This document shows positions 55,110-64,000 of a stretch of 64,000 bases of DNA, piece after piece. How positions within the stretch are numbered: position 1 is the stretch's first letter; the number at the start of each line of letters is the position of its first letter. The stretch comes from Mikania micrantha (Eukaryota; Streptophyta; Magnoliopsida; Asterales; Asteraceae): the NCBI GenBank assembly GCA_009363875.1, contig CM018682.1, positions 51,219,372 to 51,283,371 on the forward strand, in the 5' to 3' direction. The position numbers and the translations under genes are program-made. A model generated the notes under the pieces. That model made no database searches. It had not been told where the DNA came from and saw nothing but the letters and a program-made list of their open reading frames with translations.

Positions 55110-55978
55110 ATATAGGTAATTAGATATATATCATTATATTTATATGATTACATATGTGTAATCAAATAGGAGTTATGATCGGATTTCATATGGATTTCAA
55201 AATCTTGTTGAAACTAAATATATACAAATTTAAAACAAGTTCACCATGCTCACATATTTCCCTAATGAGTCGCCTAATATAATCAAAGTCTCATGATATT
55301 TCTTATCTTGTTCAAACTAAATGTATCTATTTTAACATAAGAACTCAAAAGAAGAGTGATTTTTTTATACGTTAATGAAATATTTTGATTGGTTAAAAGT
55401 GGTAGTTTTCTTCAAAATAAAATTTTTTTTTATTAACCATCCTTTATAGGGGAAATATTTGTGCATATATACACAGAGAAAGAGAGATTAGCGATTGACT
55501 ATTGGCTAATTTGTCTCCTTCCCTTTTGCTTTTTTTTTCCCCGTCAAATTGTTTTTGTATTTTTTTTAATACACTCATAATTGGAAATTTTTGAGGATGA
55601 CTAACGGGATTGATTTAATTCTTTATGAAAAAATAAGGAGACGTAAAATAAAAATGTGAAAAAATTATATTTTCTGTGGGCAGACAAAAAATAAAAACGA
55701 AAAAAAAAAATCTTTTTGAAAGATCATGACTAACTGGATTGATTTTAATCTTTATGAAATTTAAAAGATGATGACTCAAAATAAAAGAGATCGGAATTTA
55801 AATTAACAAGTCTATAATTACCAAAATTAGCAAGGTATAAGATTACCCATATACCCTTTTAACAAATAAAATAATTAAGTAAATAGAAATTATGTGATTG
55901 GTGTATTTTAGTTTTCTTGTTTTCTTAAAAATTATGAGTTTTCTATTGAACCTTCCTATATATATACACTAGGTTAGT

Positions 55979-55999
55979 AACCCGTGTATTACACGGGTT
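55979..55999. repeat. Perfect 21-nt palindrome
   Basis: Arms AACCCGTGTA and TACACGGGTT around one T. It is typical of hairpins at the ends of old plant transposable elements, but I cannot assign a family. Confidence 0.7.
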
Positions 56000-56351
56000 G
56001 ATCGATCATCAAGGAAAATTATTATTGTATTTTTTAAACTCTAATTTTTTCAATGTTTTTTTCCTTAAACATTTTTTTAAATATTGTTTTTAAAAATTGT
56101 ATATTTTATAACATATTGGTTTTCTAAAATGTGCTTTTTTTTTAATATTAATACATTTTTAATGTATTAAAAATTATTTTTCTTGATTTAAAAAATGTAT
56201 AAAAAGTATATATATTTAATATTATTATTTAATATGGGATGTATTTAATAGGAGGGATAGGCGGGAAATCAAAGTTGAGGTGTTATAAAACGCGCCATGT
56301 GTCCCTCAAAACCTTAATTTATTATAATAGATAGATCTCTGTGTGTGTATA

Positions 56352-56603
56352 GGGGATGGTTCGAATGTTAACACTTCCTTATTCCGTAAACCGAATAACT
56401 ACATCTTATTACTTTGGGGCCCACATTTAAGTAAATCTAAAGGTGTAGGTTTTTTCTTATTTTTTTATTAATGTAAGTGGGCACTACATTAATTAGAAAA
56501 GGAAAAAACATACACCTTTAGATTTACTTTAATGTGGGACCTAAAGTAATAAGATGTAGTTATTCAGTTAACGCAATAAAAAAGGGTTAATATTTGGTCC
56601 TCT

Positions 56604-56605
<2 letters not shown>
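56352..56605. mobile_element. Hairpin (foldback) MITE, 254 bp, in a (TA)n tract
   Basis: The left and right halves are long imperfect inverted repeats of about 115 bp. AACTACATCTTATTACTTT and AAGTAAATCTAAAGGTGTA each recur inverted. The ends are GGGGATGG and its relaxed complement. It is flanked by TATA on the left and a (TA)n run on the right, so the target is probably TA. Non-autonomous; transcripts would fold into a long hairpin. Confidence 0.8.

Positions 56606-56678
<73 letters not shown>
56606..56678. repeat. (TA)n microsatellite
   Basis: About 36 TA units directly adjoining the MITE. Confidence 0.95.
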
Positions 56679-56681
<3 letters not shown>

Positions 56682-58065
56682 GTGATTATAAGTATGCATG
56701 TGTTTTTAGTTTACTTTAACGGGTGATAAATCCTCTTGGATTTGGACAGGTAGTTTAATATTATGAAATATTTACAAACTTATTGTTGTCATATTTTTTT
56801 CTTACATATATAGTTTTATTATTTGTTTAAATTATTATACATGTCATGCGTAATGATTAATAATATATTTTTTTGTGAAATAATATTACGCTTGCGATTG
56901 CATATCTTCTAATATGTACATAATTGATAATATACTGATACATTCATGGATCATATTATTATGTATCCATATTATTTAATAATTTATGATCCTCGTATTC
57001 TTGGGTTTCTCATGTTAAACATATCGGGTTAAGTTTATATGCATTCTATTGCAATATATATTGGTTTTTGAATTAATTTATGTTTGATTGTTGTATTTTT
57101 GGGCTTAGCAAAATTGTGTGATCTTTAATACTTGATAGTGGAATATATATATATATATAATATTCCTCCAACTTCATATATGTATCATGTCACTATATTA
57201 GGTCCACATTCTATTAGCTACTTAAACTAACAGATATAATTTTTAAATAAAGAAAAATAAAACGGACCTGAATTTTGGGTAGTTGTTACAAGTTTATACT
57301 TAGAGTTTCAATAATTTTAAAAGATCTTATTATTAAAATTACCATAAACTTATATGTATTATATTATTGGTATAAATATTATTTTTTTATGATTAATTAA
57401 AATTAAACTTATAACCATATTTGGGTGTGTTTTTCTACATAACAAATTTTATCAGAAGTTGATGTGTTTATAGTTTATAATTAATAATAACAAGGTTTAA
57501 GCCCCCGCTCGTTGTGGCGGGTTATTACAGTACACTCCCAAGAACGGGTATTATATATCATTTGTAGAAGCATAAAATGCATAGCAAAATCAAATCTGTC
57601 ATCATGAACTCTATACAATTTTTTCACAAAAACATAAAATCATGCCAAATTTTTGTAAATATGTTACAAAAATATTAAAATAAAGTATTCTCAAAAATCT
57701 TTTTCACCAGTAACCAATCGTTTGAATCAAAACACAAACCCAAATCTCTAGACAAATCTCTCAAATTTAATAAAACCAAAATTTCTAAGCAAATATCTCA
57801 AGTTTAATACTCTTATCTCTGTTTACTGCTTTTAAAAGTTAAAAAAACTTATGGTGGTCCAAGTCTAAATTATCAAAACGTCAATACAAGGAACAGACAC
57901 CTATATTAAACCTGAATAAAAAAAATTAGGTTTTGAATAAATAAATCAAATTTAATGTGGCTTAATATGGACCACATTTTATTTTCATGATTCCAAATGG
58001 ATGGCCTAGATATGGTTTTAGGGTCTTCTCTTTAAAATCAGATTTCACATGATACAAACCTTATG

Positions 58066-58085
58066 TTTGTGTGTGTGTGTGTGTA
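58066..58085. repeat. (GT)n microsatellite
   Basis: About ten GT units. Confidence 0.85.
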
Positions 58086-58447
58086 TGATCTTGGGACCTA
58101 CTATCACTATTTTACTATGTGTCACACCCCCTGCGCCACGTGCAAAATCAACGGCGCGGTGACGATCGATGGTTGAATAATGCACAAGTATTGAAAGAAG
58201 AACAATCACAATACATTACTAAGTTTCATAATGTTAAACATTGTTTAGTTACAAACTTTCTAGCTATCTACCAAAATAATGACAACTAAACGACACCAAA
58301 AATAATGTTTACAAAATAAGAACAAACAAGATAATTAAACAATCAAGATTAAGTTGGTTTCTAATCCATCCTAGCATGTTTCTTGATCTTGTTCTGTCTT
58401 AACTAGGGTCGCCTTAGTTGCCCTTGTAATTCTCTAAACCTAATTAC

Positions 58448-59531
58448 CTGAAACACGTGAAAAGTAATTGTCAACTACAAGTAGTTGGTGAGAACAATAG
58501 GTTTAACATTTGTAAATATGAATCTGCAATTGTAAACAATATGAATAAAACATTTGATAAGCATGTCATGGATAATTGTAACACAAACTATCATCAAGTA
58601 AGAATAACGTGTGCAAACAGTCAATGACTATTTACTAATAAAGGACAACATATGATCTGGTCCGAAATTACATTTGGAGTTAGATCAGTAGTCAACACAA
58701 CGTATTCAACATGAGCTGTACTATTGAATTTATTCAAAAGACAACTCCGTGTTGACGTAACCCGGTCAATATGACCTATGTTGGTAAACTTAATTAGCAT
58801 CAAATCCATATTACTATAATGCATCCAATCTGTAGTTGGTTTTTAAAACATATTTAAACGCTAACCACAGCCTTGGCGTAACCAAATGCGTCTCGCTTTC
58901 CCTTGTTGTGATCACCCAGTACTAGCATTAAAAGATTAAGATTAAAAATGAATGAATGAATGTGTCATGATGTGTATAATTTCGTTCATGATGATGAACA
59001 CCATGACTATAAGTTTTTAAGGTTGAATAAATGATTAACATGATTGAATACCTTGATTGAAAACCCCTGATTGAGTACCATGTTTTGAATACCTTTGATT
59101 GAATACCTTGTTTGAAAACCCTTGATTTAATACCATATTTTAATACCTTTGATTGAATACCTTGTTTGAAAACCCTTGATTGAATACCATCTTTTGAATA
59201 CCATTGATTTAATACTCTTGATTGAATAATGTGATAGAAAACCCTTGTATAAATACAAGGTTTGAACTACATAATTTATTTAAAACCCAAGTTACAGTTT
59301 AATAGTTTATAAAACCAATTTGTGTAAAATAATTTATAAAACCATTTAATATAAAGGAGTTTAAAGAGTGTAATAGTTTGTAAAATCCGTTAGCATAAAA
59401 GAGTTAACTATTGTTTGTTGCAAAGGAGTAATGAAATACGTATTTGAAAATTTGTACTATTGATAATGTTTGATCACGTGTTTCACCCCAAAATGGTTGT
59501 AAAACAGTAAAATAGGGGCTAATGTTCTCAC
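58448..59531 (-). other. Candidate intron inside the G4 LTR (1084 bp)
   Basis: On minus the donor is CAG|GTGAGAAC at 59531 and the acceptor ACGTGTTTCAG|G ends at 58448. The block after the donor (TAGCCCCTATTTTAC) and before the acceptor (CTCACCAAC, GTTGAC) match G1 and G3 in position. The internal tandem repeat explains the greater length. Confidence 0.5.
59036..59250. repeat. Tandem repeat of about 65-70 bp in the G4 LTR
   Basis: Three units, each built from GATTGAATACC and TTGAAAACCCTTGATT sub-repeats. Confidence 0.8.
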
Positions 59532-59862
59532 CTGACAACAGTAGACTCAGTTCCTGTACGAATAGCAATTCAACAAGACCTCTAAACGATTCCTATATCT
59601 TTGTAATCATACATATAATATAAGATTCATTTAACATGTTGTAGACTTTGGTTACTTGTTTGAATTATGTTAACTTGTTAATGAACTATTCTTTGTGTAA
59701 AATTTTTCTATGTTTATGAATGTTGTATTAACTTGAAGCTACAAGCCTATCCACCAAAAATGAGAAAATTTGCTCTCGAAAGAAATATAATCATCCAAGA
59801 AGAAGTAGAGAAAATTTGCTCCTGAAAGGAATATACTCATCCCGGAAGTACCAGCAATTACT

Positions 59863-60299
59863 CACCGGATATCCAAATTCGCTCCACCTATATGTGATGC
59901 TGAGATCCCGAAAAGATTTCAATCTCCTACCATGAAACTATACGATGGAACTACTGATCCAGAAGAACATGTAGCCCAGTATAGAGAGAGAATGGAGACA
60001 AATCCTATTCCTCCACATCTGAAAGAAGCTTGCTTGTACAAGGGATTTGGCTCAACATTGACAGGAGCAGCCTTAAAATGGCTACTCAGCGTTCCTCCTT
60101 ATTCAATTACATCATTTGCCCATTTGATTAACCTGTTTAATAATCAGTTTCGTGTAGCAGGACCTTTGAAAGGCTGACCAGTGATCTCTACAGGATAACA
60201 CAAGGATCAGACGAAACTCTAAGGAGCTATGTCAACAAGTTTGGCAGAGAATCCTTAGATATCCCTAATCTTGATATCACTACGGCCGTTCAAGCCAAG
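59863..60299 (+). pseudogene. gag: G5 gag fragment
   Basis: The reading APPICDAEIPKRFQSPTM leads into LYDGTTDPEEHVAQYRERM, CLYKGFGSTLTGAALKW and LINLFNNQF, the retrotransposon Gag capsid domain. A frameshift near 60175 is followed by DLYRITQGSDETLRSYVNKF and TAVQAKM in another frame. It then joins RT directly: nucleocapsid, zinc knuckle and protease are absent, so a large internal deletion has removed them. Confidence 0.8.
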
Positions 60300-61048
60300 A
60301 TGATCAGGGAAGTAAAATTTCCAAGGTGGCTAGCTAACGTAGTTGTGGTTCAAAAGAAGAATGGAAAGTGGAGAGTTTGTGTAGATTACACAGATCTAAA
60401 CAAAGCTTGTCCTAAATACCCCTTTCCATTACCACACATAGATTCAATGGTAGATGCTACGGCAGGCCATGAAACGTTAACCTTCATGGATGCATCGGCG
60501 GGATTCCAGCAAATCCAAATGGAGCCTTCAGACCAAGAAGATACTGCTTTCATGACGCCAACAGAGATATATTGCTATACAGCAATGCCATTCGGCTTAA
60601 AGAACGCAGGAGCTACTTATCAGAGGCTTGTAAATATGATAAGCTGGGGGACACAATGGTGGTGTACATCGATGATATGGTAGTCAAATCTAAGATTACC
60701 AAAGATCATCTTCGGGATCTCCAAGAATCTTTCGATATTTTGGATCGATACAATATGAAACTTAACCCTTCCAAGTGTCATTTTGGAGTAAGATCAGGAA
60801 AATTCTTGGGATATATGGTCACTAAAAGGGGAATAGAGGCCAGCCCAGAACAAATCCAAGCTATCCTGAACCTCAAGTCCCTAACTAATGTAAAAGAAGT
60901 ACAGAGGTTAACAGGAAGAATAGCTGCATTTAATAGATTCATCTCGAGATCTTCAGAAAAATTTAAAGGATTCTACAATATCCTTAAAAAGAATAAGAAG
61001 TTTCAATGGGATGAAGAGCATGAGAAGGCATTACAGGATTTGAATTAA
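60300..61048 (+). pseudogene. pol: G5 reverse transcriptase
   Basis: It starts inside the RT (KFPRWLANVVVVQKKNGKWR) and continues with VDYTDLNKACPK, FPLPHIDSMVDAT and FMDASAGFQQIQM. The catalytic VVYIDDMVVKS follows a frame change near 60640-60650. KFLGYMVTKRGIEA and RLTGRIAAFNRFISRS mark the connection domain. It ends at a TAA at 61046-61048. The N-terminal RT fingers are missing with the upstream deletion. Confidence 0.88.
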
Positions 61049-61790
61049 TACTTATCCTCAGCACCATTACTCATGAAACCAGAAGATGGTGAACCACTGT
61101 CACTATACTTAGCAGTATCCCGAACTACTGAAAGTGCAGTGCTAGTTAAAGACTATCAGGGATCCCAACATCCAGTATAATATGTAAGTAAGAGCCTATT
61201 AGATGCTGAAACTAGGTATTCCCGCCTAGAAAAATTAATCTTAGCTTTGATTATGGCATCAACAAAACCTAGGCACAATTTTGAGACACATAGAATACAC
61301 ATTAAAACAAATTACCCAATTAAGTCGGTGTTAAGAAAACCCGAATTATAAGGAAGGATGGCCAAATGGTCAGTAAAACTTAGCACTTACGATCTAATCT
61401 ATGAACCGAGTTTAGCAATTAAGTCTCAAGCACTAGCAGACTTTGTGGCAGATTTTAGTAGTGATATTCAACCTAAAGCAGATTCAGAAGCTAAACTTCT
61501 AGATGAGGATACTGGTGAATGGACTTTACACACTGACGGAGCCTCGAATATAAGAGGGACTGATTTGGGAATAATACTAAAATCGCCACAAGGGGACATA
61601 ATACCCCAATCAATCAGTTGTGAGTTCCAAGCAACTAATAACGAAGCCGAATATGAAGCCTTGATAGCAGGACTCCAATTAGCTAGAGATATGAACATAA
61701 GACACCTCCACGTGTTTGTCGATTCCTTACTAATAGCTAACCAGTTAATGGTTCCTATAAGGTTAAAGGAGATAAATTGGAAAAATATCT
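61049..61790 (+). pseudogene. pol: G5 RNase H and additional (archaeal-type) RNase H
   Basis: The first part (61060-61350) has PLSLYLAVSRTTESAV and YVSKSLLDAETRYS with stops, the degenerate RNase H usual in Tat elements. The second (61500-61790) has WTLHTDGASN, NNEAEYEALIAGLQLA and VFVDSLLIANQL, the D-E-D residues of an active-type RNase H. Carrying both is the hallmark of the Tat lineage. Several stops are present (61180, 61350). It runs on into integrase with a frame change at about 61780. Confidence 0.82.
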
Positions 61791-63249
61791 AGAGGTATTT
61801 AAGGATATAGTGGGATATTTTTACACTTTTGATATCACACAAGTCCCTAGAGAAGAGAATGATGAAGCAGATGCATTAGCAAACCTAGCATCATCTCTGA
61901 AAATTTGTGATGATGTCAATATCCCTATCCTACATATCCTGAATCCAGCTATAGATATAGAAAATTCCAATCATATCCTTAAACCATTAAATGTTGATAC
62001 ACTTGAGATATCCTGGACCACACCTATTAAAGAATATCTCCGGACAGGAAAAATACCCGATGAAGAAACAAACCATAGAGCCTTTAAGATCAGGATATCT
62101 AGATATATAGTCATTCAGGATATCCTGTATAGAAAATCGGTAGCTAGTCCATACTTAAAATGTTTAGAAAAACTAGAGACCTTAGAAGTACTGAAGGATA
62201 TTCACGAAGGAGATTGTGGAAATCACACTGGGGGCAGAGCATTGCTTTCAAAAATCCTCAGAACAGGATATTTTTGGCCTACTATGAGGAAAGATGCAAT
62301 GTCCTATTCCCAGAGATGCGATGCTTGTCAAAGACACAGCAATATCCTTCACCAACCAGCTGAACCTCTATATCCAATAGTCTCATCATGGCCATTCATG
62401 AAATGGGGGATGGACATAGTAGGAAAACTACCAAAAGCACCAGGAGGAAAAGTATTCGTGCTTTGAATGACTTATTACTTTTCAAAATGGATTGAAGCTG
62501 AAGCCTTTGTACAGGTTAGAGAAAAGGAAGTAATATCCTTCATAAAAAGGAATATCCTGACCAGATTCGGGATACCTGCTGAGATTACCTGCGACAATGG
62601 ATCTCAATTCATTGGTAAAAGAACTACCAACTTTTGTGAAGCATGGGGGATAAAAATGATTACTTCCACGCCAGTACATCCTCAAGCTAACGGTCAAGCA
62701 GAATCAAGCAATAAGACAATCATAAACAATCTCAAAAAGAAGTTGGGATCTAAGAAAGGAAAATGGGCCGAAGAACTTCCCTTTGTCCTATGGGCAGATA
62801 GAACTACTACAAAAAATGCGACTGGTCAAACCCCATTCTCATTAGTATTTGGTTCAGAAGCTGTACTCCCAACTGAGATGATTATCCCTACAGCAAGAAC
62901 AAGTTTACAAACTATAGAAACTAATAACGAAGTATTATCTCAAGATATAGACACTATTGACGAATCTAGGGATATTGCGAAGATTAGAATGGCTGCCTAT
63001 CAACAAAAGATAGCTAAATCCTACAACAAGAATATAAGGATTAGAAGATTCCAAGTAGGTGACTTAGTTTTAAGAAAAGAATTCCAGAATACCACTAATC
63101 CAACGGATGGAAAACTTGCCCCAAAATGGGAAGGACCATATAGAATCGATTCTGAAGCTGGAAAGGGGGCATATAGATTAATCACTATGGATGGTGAACC
63201 TCTTCCAAGGGCATGGGATGCCATTCATTTAAAAACATACTTTATATGA
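61777..63249 (+). pseudogene. pol: G5 integrase
   Basis: After the RNase H tail (REENDEADALANLAS), the zinc finger reads H..GDCGNHTGGRALLSK, GYFWPTMRKDAM and CDACQRHS. The core D-D-E follows: MDIVGKLPKAP, TCDNGSQF, QANGQAESSNK. The C-terminal module has FQVGDLVLRKEF and KLAPKWEGPYRI. A single in-frame TGA at 62464-62466 splits it; otherwise it is open to TGA 63247-63249. There is no chromodomain after it. Confidence 0.88.
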
Positions 63250-63455
63250 CTTTCACTGAAATCTTTACTCTAAATTTACATAATTATCTTTCAATATGCC
63301 TGTATATCCTTACTGTCATATCCTGATATATATATTCTTAATCTATCTCAACACTAACTTAAGCATTGGAGAGGCTTAGTGATCCCTAATGCCTACCATT
63401 GCAAAAATATTTTATGTTTTTGCTGGAATAGCTGGAGAAGATACGAGGCTATATG

Positions 63456-63780
63456 TCTCAGCGCAAGTTTTGACCTGAAATCAAAACTTGATGAAGACCC
63501 CGCACTGACTTTATGTCTAGCTGCAAAGTTTTGACCTGAAATCAAAACTCAAGAAACCTTTGAAGACTAAGGGTTCATACCCTCGCCACTAGCGCACGTA
63601 TATCCTGCTATAATCCGAGATAATGGGACCAGTACACGCATGAGTGGCTGACAATTTCATTATCGAAGGTTATAACTATGGATCCTCCGTAATATCCCTG
63701 TATAGTTGGACATTTTGGGACCAGTACATGCTGAGTGGCTGACAATTTCATTTTCAAAGACTATAACCAGGGACCCACCG
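63456..63780 (+). repeat. Two tandem duplications in the G5 3' region
   Basis: First, a unit with AAGTTTTGACCTGAAATCAA occurs at about 63464 and 63525. Second, a unit of about 90 bp with GGGACCAGTACA and GAGTGGCTGACAATTTCATT occurs at about 63625 and 63717. It may belong to the 3' untranslated region or the start of an LTR. Confidence 0.8.
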
Positions 63781-63785
63781 AATTC

Positions 63786-63972
63786 CGGCCTAGTCGCCAG
63801 TATCCCGGCCTTAGTCACCAGCATTCCAGCCTTAGTCGCCAGTATCTCTCGGCCTTGTCGCCAGTATTCCGGCCATAGTCGCCAGTATAATCGGCCTTGT
63901 TGCCAGTATTCCGGCCATAGTCGCCAGTATTTTCGGCCTTGTCGCCAGTCTAACCGGCCTTAGTCGCCAGTA
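63786..63972 (+). repeat. Minisatellite of about 21 bp, nine units, in the G5 3' region
   Basis: Nine units of the form CGGCCTTAGTCGCCAGTATT. In the middle, units with GGCCATAG and with GGCCTTGT alternate, so the repeating block has become about 42 bp. Tat elements commonly carry tandem repeats near the 3' end. Confidence 0.88.
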
Positions 63973-64000
63973 TATTGGGATTATCCCAATCTTTTTTGTT

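Larger units (their letters stand above)
55110..58119. other. AT-rich intergenic DNA
   Basis: No supportable gene. It contains the right part of the possible DNA element (to about 55450), a perfect palindrome at 55979, a hairpin MITE, (TA)n tracts, and a GC-richer stretch near 57500 (AAGCCCCCGCTCGTTGTGGCGGG) that resembles the 55979 palindrome in type. Confidence 0.6.
58120..59750 (-). repeat. Truncated or solo Gypsy LTR (G4)
   Basis: It starts TGTCACACCCCC on plus like the G1-G3 LTRs. No PBS or gag lies to its left and no TGTCACA end is found on its right, so it is a fragment or a solo LTR cut at the boundary with G5. It shares with G1 and G3 the two conserved blocks at the candidate intron ends. 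The right boundary is approximate. Confidence 0.65.
59751..64000 (+). mobile_element. Gypsy element G5 (Tat/Retand-like), decayed, 5' LTR missing
   Basis: Plus-strand order: Gag fragment, RT, RNase H, second RNase H domain, integrase, then a repeat-rich 3' region. The extra RNase H between RT-RNase H and integrase and the Gag motif LYDGTTDPEEHV indicate the Tat lineage. No chromodomain. No LTR pair is visible, and the element is cut by the window edge on the right. Confidence 0.8.

Noticed and set aside
58621..58824. 67-codon minus-strand frame
   Set aside because: It lies inside the G4 LTR with no recognisable motif; probably chance.

Overview
The window is plant nuclear DNA made almost entirely of nested LTR retrotransposons. 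No host gene, rRNA gene, functional tRNA gene or CRISPR array is visible. The mix of chromodomain-type Ty3/Gypsy (Tekay/Del-like), large SIRE-like Ty1/Copia with a third ORF after pol, and Tat/Retand-like Gypsy fits a large angiosperm genome. The third-ORF N-terminal domain and the Gypsy polyprotein resemble sequences I recall from Asteraceae (Tanacetum, Artemisia, Helianthus, Lactuca). The family assignment is inference.

Layout. (1) 1-12816 is a minus-strand nest. Gypsy G1 (1-5974, cut by the window edge) lies in Copia C1 (5975-9591), which lies in Gypsy G2 (9592-12816). (2) 12817-16049 is AT-rich DNA with microsatellites and half of a possible DNA element. (3) 16050-55104 is a three-level nest. 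Old minus-strand Copia C2 is split by plus-strand Copia C3 (25109-50765; target duplication ATAAC), which is split by young minus-strand Gypsy G3 (29327-41244; target duplication TGGTG). By-eye LTR divergence is about 4-5% (C2), 2.4% (C3) and 0.35% (G3), the order the nesting demands. (4) 55105-58119 is AT-rich with a hairpin MITE. (5) 58120-about 59750 is a truncated Gypsy LTR (G4). (6) About 59751-64000 is a decayed plus-strand Tat/Retand-like Gypsy (G5) with tandem repeats at its 3' end.

Most interesting system. C2 and C3 are divergent, yet both carry a roughly 3.45-kb third ORF (ORF3) between pol and the 3' LTR. It has conserved N- and C-terminal domains around an acidic, coiled-coil middle, and no visible membrane segment, so 'env-like' is not supported. 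In both elements ORF3 is preceded by the same cassette: an array of short palindromic motifs, a TATA box, a candidate splice donor about 155-160 nt later, a second array, and a splice acceptor 1-2 nt before the ATG. The same motif family occurs upstream of the TATA box in the LTR and in the gag leader. The motif differs between families (ATTCGSCGAAT in C1/C3, GGTTCGSCGAACC in C2) but shares a TTCGSCGAA core. This suggests an ORF3 with its own promoter and possibly a self-directed regulator with co-evolving sites, similar in layout to VANC/VANDAL anti-silencing systems. The functional part is a hypothesis.

A second unusual feature is a candidate intron inside the Gypsy LTRs. Three otherwise divergent LTRs (G1, G3, G4) share a donor block and an acceptor block (CTCAG or TTCAG) 503-1084 bp apart, so translated and genomic RNAs could be separated by splicing. 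G1 also has a 103-bp GT-AG segment in gag whose removal keeps the frame.

All coding regions carry stops or frameshifts. Several stops fit deamination of methylated cytosine (CGA to TGA, CAG or TGG to TAG), as expected in silenced heterochromatin.
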